From the NCBI GenBank assembly GCA_022822495.1, contig JAJEBQ010000042.1:1-64000 (forward strand): a stretch of DNA of 64,000 bases. The letters are read 5' to 3'. Of this stretch, positions 27,698-36,515 are shown in pieces (position 1 is the stretch's first letter; each line of letters opens with the position of its first letter). Source of the stretch: Paracoccaceae bacterium (GTDB taxonomy: Bacteria; Pseudomonadota; Alphaproteobacteria; Rhodobacterales; Rhodobacteraceae). Made by a program: the position numbers and the translations under genes. A model generated the notes under the pieces. That model saw only the letters and a program-made list of their open reading frames with translations, was not told where the DNA came from and did not search any database.

Positions 27698-28153
27698 TCA
27701 TGATGGTTTCGTAAGTATGGAAAGGAGTTCTTCGGGGTTTTTGGTTGATCGAAGGAGTTTTTGAGTGCCTTCTTCTCTGAGTTTTCTTGCTACTCCACTT
27801 AGGGATTTCAAATATACAATGCTCGAATTGTTGGGGGCAAACATACCAAACACCAAATCAACTGGAATGTTATCAATCGAATCAAATTCAATTGGACTTT
27901 CCAACCTGATAAATATCCCAACAATATCTTTATAATCATCAGATCTGGCATGTGGTAAGGCAATCCCCTGCCCCATACCTGTTGAAGATGCCAATTCTCT
28001 TGTCTTCAATCCCTCAAGCGATGATGTCTTGTTCAAACCGTAAACATTACTGGCAACCTCTGCTACCACACGTAACAACTCATCCTTCTTGGGTGTCTCA
28101 TCCTTCGGTATAAAGACTACCGCTTCAGGTGAAAGAATTTCCTTTATTTCCAT
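27698..28153 (-). CDS. ptsN: PTS IIA-Ntr regulatory protein
   Basis: 151-residue EIIA-Ntr protein, the output phosphocarrier of the nitrogen-related phosphotransferase system. The phosphorylatable histidine is His68 within GIALPHAR. It regulates targets such as potassium transport and sensor kinases rather than sugar import. The gene lies downstream of hpf on the same strand, as in many proteobacteria. The start ATG follows AAAGAGATCATTA. Confidence 0.93.
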   Translation of the reverse strand: MEIKEILSPEAVVFIPKDETPKKDELLRVVAEVASNVYGLNKTSSLEGLKTRELASSTGMGQGIALPHARSDDYKDIVGIFIRLESPIEFDSIDNIPVDLVFGMFAPNNSSIVYLKSLSGVARKLREEGTQKLLRSTKNPEELLSILTKPS

Positions 28154-28349
28154 TAATGATCTCTTTGCATTTTTCTAATGCTCGAAAAAATCTCAAACCA
28201 CAAACGTGATAAAAATTATCTTCACTTAATTGCTAGATTAAGCATAAAGTTATTGCCTTTGTTGGAAGGTTTACCAATCCGTACAGTCGAAATTGGTTGC
28301 TATCAGGCGGGTAGGATATATTAAATTTTGAACTAAAAGCAATATGATT

Positions 28350-28646
28350 CTAGTGATGCTCTTTCAACTTTCTTTTATACCTTCTCAATTGCTTTTCCAT
28401 TTTAGCATAGGACCTGTTAAAGGACATGTAAATATCATGTGATTCAGCACTCGCAATGGTTGATATGCCTGTTGACAAATGCATATTCACCTCGCATTCA
28501 TAGTTACTACCATTTCTGGTAAAAGTAATCTTGGCATCGGTTGGACGTTCGGCATATTTTGCTTCCGCCGTGTTGATGTACTCGTGAACATATTCCTTAA
28601 GGGCATCACCAACATCCAGGTGACGACCACTAATCATGATTTGCAT
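28350..28646 (-). CDS. hpf: Ribosome hibernation promoting factor, short form
   Basis: 98 residues of the S30AE/sigma-54 modulation family, which binds the 30S decoding region and stabilises inactive 70S or 100S ribosomes. The N-terminal MQIMISGRHLDVGDALKEYV matches the family. Many alphaproteobacteria carry the long form (about 190 residues, with a C-terminal dimerisation domain); here the protein ends at KRKLKEHH, so it is the short type. RBS AGGAAATTCT precedes the ATG. It usually follows rpoN, which is absent here. Confidence 0.92.
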   Translation of the reverse strand: MQIMISGRHLDVGDALKEYVHEYINTAEAKYAERPTDAKITFTRNGSNYECEVNMHLSTGISTIASAESHDIYMSFNRSYAKMEKQLRRYKRKLKEHH

Positions 28647-28871
28647 AGAATTTCCTACTCGAAAAAAGAACTAAACCCAACACCGAATGTTCAGGAAAAA
28701 ATCCTGCACTGAAAACTTCATCCGTTCGCAGGACTACTTTCATAACAATTCTGGAAATGTGAGGAAATTTTTCATTTGATTGCCTAGCATTCTAATACAA
28801 TCTGCGAAGATATGAAAATAGATTTTAGAAAAATTACAGCTTCGCTCTTCTTAATTTTCTTGGGCATCCTT

Positions 28872-29672
28872 TTAACCAATTGAGTCTTCACGAAAGCCCT
28901 GATACTGGATCTGGTAGTCCAGCTTGAAGTCATGGCCCAGGTAATGTTCTCGTACAACCTGATTTGAACTTACCTCTTCCGGAGTTCCATGGGTTATTAT
29001 TTTCCCGTCAAGCAAAATATAAACATGATCAACAACTGCAAGCGTGGCAAGAATGTTATGATCAATAATCATGATCCCCACACCGAAGGAAACAAGGGTT
29101 CTGATGTTCTTGGTTATTTCTTGGACAATAATTGGATCAAGGCCAGCAAATGGTTCATCAAGCAGGATATATTTAGGTTGACAGGCAAAACATCTGGCGA
29201 ACTCAACTCTTCTCCTTTGTCCACCGGACAGATTGGAACCCTTTGAAGTACGTATCTCCCCAATGGCAAAGGTATTTAACAGGTTTTCAAGAAGTTGATT
29301 GCGCTTGGTCTTGTTCTTATACTTAACCTCCAGGGCAGCCATTACGTTTTGTTCAACTGTCAACCCCTGAAATATGGAAGCTTCTTGCGGCAGCAAGCCC
29401 AAACCAAATTTGGCCCTGCGGTAAAGGGGCATATTGGAAACATTAATACCATCAATATAAACGCTTCCGTTACGCGGGAAACGCAACCCTGAAATGGAAC
29501 TGAAAAAGGTTGACTTGCCTGCTCCATTGGGTCCAAGCAATCCCACGATCTCACCTGGATAAACGTTTAGGGAAACATCCCGGACAATATCTCTTTTGTG
29601 AACTCTAGTCGTCAAATTATTGACTGAAAGGCATTTGGAGGAATCTGATGTTTGTTGTGAGGTATCTTCCAC
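28872..29672 (-). CDS. lptB: LPS export ABC transporter ATPase LptB
   Basis: 266-residue ABC ATPase that powers lipopolysaccharide extraction from the inner membrane with LptF and LptG. Walker A GPNGAGKS is at residues 47-54, the signature is LSGGQRRRVEFARC, and Walker B is YILLDEPFAGLDP. The C-terminus extends about 25 residues beyond E. coli LptB (ending FREDSIG). It follows lptA by 32 bases and is co-directional with kdsD and rnd. Confidence 0.95.
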   Translation of the reverse strand: MEDTSQQTSDSSKCLSVNNLTTRVHKRDIVRDVSLNVYPGEIVGLLGPNGAGKSTFFSSISGLRFPRNGSVYIDGINVSNMPLYRRAKFGLGLLPQEASIFQGLTVEQNVMAALEVKYKNKTKRNQLLENLLNTFAIGEIRTSKGSNLSGGQRRRVEFARCFACQPKYILLDEPFAGLDPIIVQEITKNIRTLVSFGVGIMIIDHNILATLAVVDHVYILLDGKIITHGTPEEVSSNQVVREHYLGHDFKLDYQIQYQGFREDSIG

Positions 29673-29704
29673 CGTAATTGTTTCAGTTTAATGTGTTATC
29701 AAAT

Positions 29705-30463
29705 CTATTCTGAGGACCAATTGTAGACTAGTCGGTCTCTGCCGGCAAAATTGCTGGGGCCATAATTACCTGATACATTGGAAATCAGGATGAGAGTCTT
29801 TTGATCAAACAAGTATTCGGCCACATCGGAATTGATTTCCGAGGGTTGGGCGGGATCATTGTTTACCATTTTAACCTGCGAGGTAAATCTTGCCATATTC
29901 TCTGTAGAAATATATTCTGCATGGTCAGATTCTATCTCTATGTTATCAATTTTAAGGACGACATTATGGTCCACCTTAAAGTTGTCACTGTCAAGCAAAT
30001 ATTCACCCCTGTCAGCTGACAAGGTTTCATTGACATTTTCGTAAAAATCAGTGAAAACGACATCACCTTCAAAGACAAACTTGCTCACTACATCCAGGTA
30101 ATTGCCCTTGTTAGCAGTAATTTTTGTTTGTTCCTCCTTGGCCAAGGTAAGTTCAAAGGGACCTGAAATCTCAAACTCATCAATTTCGGATGGAGAGTCT
30201 TCCTTTGTTCTAAGGGTAACTTTACTATCAGTTGTGAAGCAAAACCCCTTCCCAGTTACAAAAATATCTCCCTCGAGGAAAAAGGTCATGGTCCTTTGGT
30301 CCATGTTAATATTGTTTGAAGATACATTAAGTTCTGGACTCCCCTTACAAGGGCCTGTGTTGTCAGAAGATTCAGTACCTTGCGAAAAGGCCAGAAAGGG
30401 TGTTGTCAGCAGGACAAAAAACCAAACAATGCGATAAGAAGATACGATCAATTGGAACTCCAA
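29705..30463 (-). CDS. lptA: LptA/OstA-like periplasmic LPS transport protein
   Basis: 252 residues with an N-terminal signal-like segment (IVWFFVLLTTPFLAFSQG) followed by OstA beta-jellyroll repeats (NINMDQRTMTFFLEGDIFVTGKG; VSKFVFEGDVVF; SDHAEYISTENMARF). LptA bridges the periplasm between LptC and LptD. It is longer than E. coli LptA (185). Its position just upstream of lptB supports the call. An LptC gene would be expected upstream but is not seen, so this protein might combine roles; that is speculation. Confidence 0.85.
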   Translation of the reverse strand: MEFQLIVSSYRIVWFFVLLTTPFLAFSQGTESSDNTGPCKGSPELNVSSNNINMDQRTMTFFLEGDIFVTGKGFCFTTDSKVTLRTKEDSPSEIDEFEISGPFELTLAKEEQTKITANKGNYLDVVSKFVFEGDVVFTDFYENVNETLSADRGEYLLDSDNFKVDHNVVLKIDNIEIESDHAEYISTENMARFTSQVKMVNNDPAQPSEINSDVAEYLFDQKTLILISNVSGNYGPSNFAGRDRLVYNWSSE

Positions 30464-30846
30464 AATTTAATACTCATCCTAAGAATTGATCTGATATATA
30501 ACGCAAAAAACTGCTCAATGAAATTATTATTCAGGTTATATTGCTAAAAATCATATATTTCAGCAATACCAAACAATAAATTTTGGGGATTTTTATTGGC
30601 ATCAATTGCAAGTTTTTTTCAATGTCGTGTATTTTTTACCCAAAATATGGGGATTATATACTTGTTTACCCATGTCATGAATTTTTATAACGACATAAGC
30701 CACCGGCCTACCAGCAACCCTTTTTATCCCTGCATCTACGATAAAAACATATTAAAAGGATTTTTTTCGCTCAAAGAAAGACTGGTGATTCATGGCAAGG
30801 AATGATGGTTAGGGAAAGTTGGGGAAACAAATATATAATCCCCAAA
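30464..30846. other. Gap where lptC is expected
   Basis: 383 bases between kdsD and lptA without a minus-strand gene. About half is the inverted-repeat element at 30649-30843. No LptC-like frame (usually about 600 bases) is present. Confidence 0.6.
30649..30843. repeat. Inverted-repeat element, 195 bp (MITE-like)
   Basis: The left end GGGGATTATATACTTGTTTACCC and right end GGGGAAACAAATATATAATCCCC are imperfect inverted copies. The outer bases (GGGGATTATATA) resemble those of the element at 15512-15736. The right end stops 3 bases before the kdsD stop codon. No coding frame is recognised inside. Confidence 0.6.
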
Positions 30847-31830
30847 TCAAACAACCCCCAATCGAAGACAATCATGTATGTGAAGGATACCCACGACCGT
30901 CGAATCCTTATTTGGGTTCACAACAAAAAGACAGGTAACACCCTTATTGTTCATCAAAGCCAACGCTTCCTCTGCCAGGGAATCTGGCGAGATGGTTATG
31001 GGGTTTGGGGTCATGACTTCATCTGAACGACAGTTGAGCAATCCCTCCATATGTCGACGCAAGTCTCCATCCGTAATAATTCCCAGAAGATGTCCTGAAG
31101 CAGAAACTATCCCGGCAACACCAAATCCTTTTTTTGTCATGATTATCAAAGTTTCTGCCATAGGGGTATTTTGTGTAACCAGGGGGATATCAGACCCGGC
31201 ATGCATGATTGAACCTACCTTAGATAGTCGAGCCCCAAGTTGACCACCTGGATGAAACTCCCGAAAGGATTCGACGGTAAAATTCGTAGATTTCATCAGA
31301 GTAATGGCCAAAGCATCTCCGAGGGCAAGGAGCATAATCGTCGAATTGGAGGGAACCACACCTGTATCGCAGGCTTCACCTGTTTTGGGTAGAACAATAC
31401 CTACTGTCGAATTCTTGATTAGGGTACTTTCAGCCTCACTTGCAACTCCTATGGTAGGGATAGAGAACCTCTTGATATAGGAAATCAAATGATCTAGCTC
31501 TGGTGTCTCGCCTGAATTTGACAGAATTAAGACCGTATCTCCTTGCGCCAACATCCCCAAATCACCGTGACTTGCTTCAGCGGGGTGTACAAAGTGAGCT
31601 GGTTTACCCGTTGACGATAGGGTGGCAGCAATTTTTCTGGCAATATGACCGGATTTTCCCATTCCCGAGACAATAATTCTCCCCTTGGTATTGGCAAGAA
31701 TTTCCACTGCTTGTGCAAAGTCGTCACCCAGGTTTTCCAACAATTGTGAAAGGGCCTGTATTTCACTCTTTATGACTGCCTTGCCCTGTCCAAGGTATTC
31801 TCCCTTGGCAGGAATCTCACCCCTCTTCAT
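30847..31830 (-). CDS. kdsD: Arabinose-5-phosphate isomerase (KdsD/KpsF)
   Basis: Interconverts ribulose-5-phosphate and arabinose-5-phosphate, the first step of Kdo synthesis for LPS. The 327-residue protein has an N-terminal SIS sugar isomerase domain (VSGMGKSGHIARKIAATLSS; HPAEASHGDLGM; LSNSGETPEL) and two C-terminal CBS domains (IMHAGSDIPLV; EVMTPNPITISP). Length matches the family. Its place between rnd and the lpt genes is typical for alphaproteobacteria. Confidence 0.95.
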   Translation of the reverse strand: MKRGEIPAKGEYLGQGKAVIKSEIQALSQLLENLGDDFAQAVEILANTKGRIIVSGMGKSGHIARKIAATLSSTGKPAHFVHPAEASHGDLGMLAQGDTVLILSNSGETPELDHLISYIKRFSIPTIGVASEAESTLIKNSTVGIVLPKTGEACDTGVVPSNSTIMLLALGDALAITLMKSTNFTVESFREFHPGGQLGARLSKVGSIMHAGSDIPLVTQNTPMAETLIIMTKKGFGVAGIVSASGHLLGIITDGDLRRHMEGLLNCRSDEVMTPNPITISPDSLAEEALALMNNKGVTCLFVVNPNKDSTVVGILHIHDCLRLGVV

Positions 31831-31861
31831 AAAACTGTCCTAATTGAAAATTGCATGCGGT

Positions 31862-32470
31862 CTAGTGTGCAAAAATATCACCACTCCAACCTTCTATATC
31901 CAAATCAATGATGGTGGGTAGAAACTTAAAGCAGCTTACAGCAAGGTGCATCCTATCTTCACGAATTAATCTTTGATCAAGTTTATCTTTAATCGCATGA
32001 AGATAAAGAACATCAGAAGCAGCATAATATATCTGATCCTGGGTCAACTGTTCTGCCCCCCAGTCTGAACCTTGTTGTTGTTTTGATATCTCAACTCCCA
32101 ACAAATCCTGAACAAGGGCCTTTAAACCGTGGGATTGGACATTTGTTCGTGTTAATTGCGACGCTATTTTTGTACAATAAACCGGTTCCACCAAAACACC
32201 AAGGTAGTACTTCAGCATTGCCATATCGGCACGTGCAAAGTGAAAAATCTTTACGACTTTGGGATCCGTCAAAATGGAGGTCAAATTGGGGGCTTTGGTT
32301 TGTCCTTTATGGATTTGGACAAGGACAACCTGACCTGCTTCACTTCTCATTTGCACCAAGCAAAGTCGGTCTCGAAAAATATTCAGACCCATGGTTTCTG
32401 TGTCTACGGCCAAAATCGAACCTGGATCAAAATCATCCGGCAGATCTTTCTGGTATAGTTTAAATTGCAA
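31862..32470 (-). CDS. rnd: Ribonuclease D, short alphaproteobacterial type
   Basis: 202-residue DEDDy 3'-5' exoribonuclease. Exo I motif is AVDTETMGL near residues 20-28; Exo III is YYAASDVLYL near 147-156. It lacks the two C-terminal HRDC domains of E. coli RNase D (375 aa), as is usual for the short alphaproteobacterial proteins. Its role is trimming of tRNA and other stable RNA 3' ends. It lies 31 bases upstream of kdsD, and a tRNA-Leu gene is directly upstream. Confidence 0.9.
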   Translation of the reverse strand: MQFKLYQKDLPDDFDPGSILAVDTETMGLNIFRDRLCLVQMRSEAGQVVLVQIHKGQTKAPNLTSILTDPKVVKIFHFARADMAMLKYYLGVLVEPVYCTKIASQLTRTNVQSHGLKALVQDLLGVEISKQQQGSDWGAEQLTQDQIYYAASDVLYLHAIKDKLDQRLIREDRMHLAVSCFKFLPTIIDLDIEGWSGDIFAH

Positions 32471-32559
32471 TTCAAATTTCCTTAACGTTTACTTGGGTGT
32501 TCACTCCCCACTTACCGCGAAAACAATTGTTAGCCGGTACGGTAATAACTTCGCCAAAT

Positions 32560-32646
32560 TGGTGCCCAGAAGAGGACTCGAACCTCCACACCCTTTCGGG
32601 TACTAGTACCTGAAACTAGCGCGTCTACCAATTCCGCCATCTGGGC
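32560..32646 (-). tRNA. tRNA-Leu (anticodon CAG)
   Basis: 87 nt on the minus strand. The acceptor stem GCCCAGA pairs with TCTGGGC and is followed by an encoded CCA. The D arm (GGCGGAATTGGTAGACGC), a long class II variable arm (ACCCGAAAGGGT) and the T arm (GAGGTTCGAGTCCTC) are all present. The seven-base anticodon loop TTCAGGT gives anticodon CAG, decoding CUG. Confidence 0.95.
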
Positions 32647-32871
32647 TTATTATTCCAAGCAATAATTTATTGGCTGATATTTTCCAAGTATAAAATTGCT
32701 GAAACAATATTCGATTTATTGCGAGATGTACCAAATCGTGAGAAATGTATGTAGAAAACCCAACATTGCTCACCATAAATGGCACTGGAATAATCTGAAT
32801 CAAGAATATAATATTAAGTTATTGTGGATAAGTGTTTTCTTTTGCAACCGTTGATGGATTGACGTGGAGAA

Positions 32872-33867
32872 ATGATGAAAATTGCAACTGTTTTTGGAGG
32901 TACCGGATTTTTGGGTCGTCATATTACCCAGCGACTTGCGGCAAGGGATTTGCGTATCAGGGTCGCTGTAAGAAGACCAAATGAAGCAGGCTTTGTCAGA
33001 GTATATGGCCCGCCGGGCCAAATAGAACCTGTTTTAGCCAACGTTCGATACGACAGTTCTGTCGCTGAGGCCATTCAGGGATCCGATACGGTCATCAATT
33101 GCGTTGGTATTCTCAACCAGGTCGGGAAACAGAAATTCCATCAAATCCATGTTGAAGCAGCCGAAAGAATAGCACGATTTTCATCCGAAATGGGTGTTGA
33201 TAAGTTGGTTCATATCTCAGCCTTGGGATCAACATCGGAAAGTCCAAGTGCCTATGCCCGAACCAAGGCTGCTGGAGAGGAAGCTGTACAAAGGAATTTT
33301 CCTGCCAGTACGATATTTCGACCATCTGTTATCTTTGGCAACGGCGACGAATTTTTTAACAAGTTTGCAGCCATGGCAAGGCTATCCCCTGTATTGCCTC
33401 TTCCCGGTGCCAATACCAGATTTCAACCCATTTACGTAGACGATGTTGCCAAGGCAGTGGAAAGAGCCGTATTGTCCAAAGATATTAAGGGTATCTACGA
33501 ATTGGGTGGTAGTGAAACCCTGACCTTGAAAGAACTTATCGATTTAATGTTGTCAGTCATTCGTAGACGACGACTTGTTCTTGCCCTGCCTGCTGAGTTG
33601 TGTTCTCCTCTCGCTTGGGGACTGGACATGGTACAAATGCTGAGTGGTGGCTTGGTGGAAAACTCTCTTCTTACCAGAGATCAAATCCAACAATTGAGAA
33701 GTGACAACGTTGTAACTGGCAACACTTTGACATTAAGTGATTTGGCGATTGAACCAATATCCATGGAAAGTGTTTTGGAAAATTACCTCTACAGCTATCG
33801 TCCTGCAGGCCAGTTCACGGCCATTCATGAATCTTCCGACATGGTCCGCAAGAATCATGATGTATAG
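32872..33867 (+). CDS. NDUFA9-like NAD(P)-binding protein
   Basis: 331-residue atypical short-chain dehydrogenase related to the NDUFA9 subunit of respiratory complex I. The Rossmann glycine motif is VFGGTGFLGRH near the N-terminus; later segments (DTVINCVGIL, FRPSVIFGNGDEFFNKFA, PIYVDDVAKAVERA) are typical. In bacteria this family is not a fixed complex I subunit and may act in assembly or quinone chemistry. GGAGAA lies just before two adjacent ATG codons. It is convergent with uppP. Confidence 0.88.
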   Translation: MMKIATVFGGTGFLGRHITQRLAARDLRIRVAVRRPNEAGFVRVYGPPGQIEPVLANVRYDSSVAEAIQGSDTVINCVGILNQVGKQKFHQIHVEAAERIARFSSEMGVDKLVHISALGSTSESPSAYARTKAAGEEAVQRNFPASTIFRPSVIFGNGDEFFNKFAAMARLSPVLPLPGANTRFQPIYVDDVAKAVERAVLSKDIKGIYELGGSETLTLKELIDLMLSVIRRRRLVLALPAELCSPLAWGLDMVQMLSGGLVENSLLTRDQIQQLRSDNVVTGNTLTLSDLAIEPISMESVLENYLYSYRPAGQFTAIHESSDMVRKNHDV

Positions 33868-33888
33868 AGGTAGGTAAATTGATCTTGG

Positions 33889-34689
33889 TTAGAGGCTTAT
33901 ATACAGCAAGGTTGAGCCCAAAATAATTCGATAAATTACAAAGGGTGTAAAGCTGACATGCTTCAACAGACGCATCATAACAGCCAAAGCGCCCAAAGCT
34001 GATATAAATGAAATTGTAATCACAATCAGACTATCATAAAATAACCCAGGAACTGGATTGTCGACCAGATCAACAGCTGACAGTGTACCTGCGGCGATAA
34101 TTGTTGGTATTGACATGAGCATAGCGACCCGCACCGATTCTCTTCTTGAAAAACCCAATAATCTTGCACCCGAAATAACTATGCCGGACCGTGACGTTCC
34201 AGGAACAAGGGCCAAGATTTGAAAAAGTCCCAAGATCCAAGCATGCTTCAGAGTAAAATTGGCAAGAACAAGATCGTTTTTGTGCATACGGTCACAAACA
34301 TATAGAACTATTCCAAATATAAGGGTTGTTGATCCAACAACCTCAAAACTTCGGAAGAGAATGGTAATATCCAGAAAGTAAATTATCAGACCGACAATAA
34401 CAACGGGAATAGTTGCTACCACCAGTAATAGAAATAATAATGCATTGGATGTGCTGAATTGACCCTGACATAAATCACGGAAACCATTTAACAGTTTCTT
34501 AACTTCGTGTCTGAAATAAATGATAACCGCCAAAAGAGTACCAATGTGCGCCGCAACATCAATGGTCAAAGTTTGATCTCCTGCACTGGTGAGGGTGGGG
34601 ATCAAGACCAGGTGACCTGATGATGAAACCGGGAGAAACTCAGTTACTCCTTGAATGACGGACACAAGAATGAGGTGAAATGACAACAT
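33889..34689 (-). CDS. uppP: Undecaprenyl-diphosphatase UppP/BacA
   Basis: Integral membrane phosphatase that regenerates undecaprenyl phosphate, the carrier for cell wall and LPS sugars; it also confers bacitracin tolerance. 266 residues with about eight hydrophobic helices and both family motifs: QGVTEFLPVSSSGHLVL near the N-terminus and PGTSRSG in the middle. Start is ATG at 34689. Confidence 0.96.
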   Translation of the reverse strand: MLSFHLILVSVIQGVTEFLPVSSSGHLVLIPTLTSAGDQTLTIDVAAHIGTLLAVIIYFRHEVKKLLNGFRDLCQGQFSTSNALLFLLLVVATIPVVIVGLIIYFLDITILFRSFEVVGSTTLIFGIVLYVCDRMHKNDLVLANFTLKHAWILGLFQILALVPGTSRSGIVISGARLLGFSRRESVRVAMLMSIPTIIAAGTLSAVDLVDNPVPGLFYDSLIVITISFISALGALAVMMRLLKHVSFTPFVIYRIILGSTLLYISL

Positions 34690-35019
34690 TTCTGAAACTT
34701 ATACACACTAATGTTCTTGTATGGAATAAATTCGAACACATTCCATACACCAACTAAAATTCTGGCTCAATCACTTTCGAACGAGCATTTTTTTGTTTGA
34801 CCTTCTTATTACTCACTCGTCACGAGGAAACCAATAAGAAAGAAACGGAAAGTTACAAATATCGTTATAAGGTAATATAGTATGACCTAAAATTTCTTTC
34901 CTCTTGATAATACTTTGTATTTTAATTACATTTTTACCCATATTAGGTCATAATTACTGTCTTTATTTTATTTTTCAGGTGATTATCATGGTATACCCCT
35001 GTAATTATTGGAAAAGGAT
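34690..35019. promoter_or_regulatory. gltDB upstream region with inverted repeat
   Basis: A gene-free stretch between uppP and gltD. It contains a perfect 10-base inverted repeat, TATGACCTAA at 34881-34890 and TTAGGTCATA at 34943-34952, separated by 52 AT-rich bases. The spacing equals about five helical turns, which would suit a protein bound at two sites, but the factor is unknown. Confidence 0.45.
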
Positions 35020-36456
35020 ATGTCCAAATTAGAAATGCTTAATTTTGTCGAGGTTCCCTCGGAAATGCCCACCAAAAGAATCAAGGGTGAAAGAGTTGCG
35101 GACTTTGATGAAATATATCGGGATTATTCCCCAGAAGCAGCGGCTGTCCAGGCAAGTCGATGCTCACAGTGCGGAGTTCCCTATTGCCAAACCCACTGCC
35201 CGCTCCATAACAACATTCCAGACTGGCTCAAATTATCAGCCGAAGGAAGATTGAAAGAGGCTTATTTCCTGAGCCAGGAAACCAATACCTTCCCTGAAAT
35301 CTGTGGCCGGATTTGCCCACAAGACAGATTATGTGAAGGTAATTGCGTCATTGAACAGGCCGGACATGGAACAGTTACTATTGGCTCCATTGAAAAGTAC
35401 CTCACCGACCTGGCTTGGGAAAGGGGTTGGGTGGAGGCCATCAAACCTGCCATTGAACATGAGTATTCAGTCGGTATCATTGGGGCCGGTCCCGCTGGTC
35501 TTGCTGCCGCTGATGTATTGCGACGACATGGCATTAAAGTTGTCATTTTTGACCAGCATGATCGACCTGGAGGCTTACTCACCTACGGGATACCCGGCTT
35601 CAAGTTGGAAAAATCCGTGGTGATGAAAAGAATAAACCAACTGGTTGATGGCGGTGTTGAATTCCAGCTCAATTGTCGTGTAGGGCAAGACATTAAATTC
35701 CCTGAAATCAGGGCCAAATACGATTCTGTTCTGGTCGCAACCGGAGTCTACAAGTCACGCGATATCAAATGTCCCGGTATAGGACTCGACGGCATCGTAC
35801 AAGCAATAGATTATCTGACCGCCTCCAACCGCAAGAGCTTCGGCGATACAGTTGCCGATTTTGAGTCTGGAATGCTTAATGCACAAGGTAAGAATGTTGT
35901 TGTTATTGGCGGTGGGGACACCGCCATGGATTGTGTGCGTACAGCTGTCAGACAGGGTGCAAAATCAGTCAAATGCTACTATCGCAGAGACCAGGAGAAT
36001 ATGCCTGGTTCTCGAAGAGAGGTTCTTAATGCCCAGGAGGAGGGTGTTGAGTTCATATGGTTGACAGCACCAAAAGGCTTCTCGGGTAAAGAGAGCGTAG
36101 AAAAGGTGCTGGCCAAGAAAATGAGGCTTTCTGATCGTGATGCGACCGGCCGAAGAACACCTGTACCCATACCAGAGGCAGATTTTGATGACAAGGCCGA
36201 TCTGGTAATCAAGGCTCTTGGTTTTGAGCCGGAAAACCTGCCCCGGGATTGGGATGCACCAGAATTACAGGTAACAGGATGGGGAACCATAAAAACCAAT
36301 TTCAGAACCCACGAAACCAATCTCTCAGGTGTTTTCGCAGGTGGTGATATAGTCAGGGGTGCAAGCCTTGTCGTATGGGCCATTCGTGATGGACGTGAAG
36401 CGGCGGATACCATCCTCAAACAATTCCAAAATACATTGTTGGCACAGGCTGCCTAA
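35020..36456 (+). CDS. gltD: Glutamate synthase small subunit
   Basis: NADPH-dependent beta subunit that feeds electrons to GltB. The N-terminal cysteine clusters (RCSQCGVPYCQTHCP and CGRICPQDRLCEGNC) bind 4Fe-4S centres; FAD-binding (IIGAGPAGLAAADVLRR) and NADPH-binding (VVIGGGDTAMDCVR) Rossmann motifs follow. ATG 35020 (MSKLEML) is preferred, since a purine-rich GGAAAAGG lies just before it; TTG at 35008 would add four residues. About 478 residues, normal length. It is followed by gltB after 59 bases. Confidence 0.95.
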   Translation: MSKLEMLNFVEVPSEMPTKRIKGERVADFDEIYRDYSPEAAAVQASRCSQCGVPYCQTHCPLHNNIPDWLKLSAEGRLKEAYFLSQETNTFPEICGRICPQDRLCEGNCVIEQAGHGTVTIGSIEKYLTDLAWERGWVEAIKPAIEHEYSVGIIGAGPAGLAAADVLRRHGIKVVIFDQHDRPGGLLTYGIPGFKLEKSVVMKRINQLVDGGVEFQLNCRVGQDIKFPEIRAKYDSVLVATGVYKSRDIKCPGIGLDGIVQAIDYLTASNRKSFGDTVADFESGMLNAQGKNVVVIGGGDTAMDCVRTAVRQGAKSVKCYYRRDQENMPGSRREVLNAQEEGVEFIWLTAPKGFSGKESVEKVLAKKMRLSDRDATGRRTPVPIPEADFDDKADLVIKALGFEPENLPRDWDAPELQVTGWGTIKTNFRTHETNLSGVFAGGDIVRGASLVVWAIRDGREAADTILKQFQNTLLAQAA

Positions 36457-36515
36457 AACCATTCGAAGGCGAAACAGGGGATTTTATAAGATTTTATGGG
36501 AATGACGGAACTAAA

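Noticed and set aside
33896-33910. TATATACAGC in the uppP 3' end as another copy of the end motif
   Set aside because: Only the TATATACA core matches; it lies inside a coding region and has no paired inverted copy.
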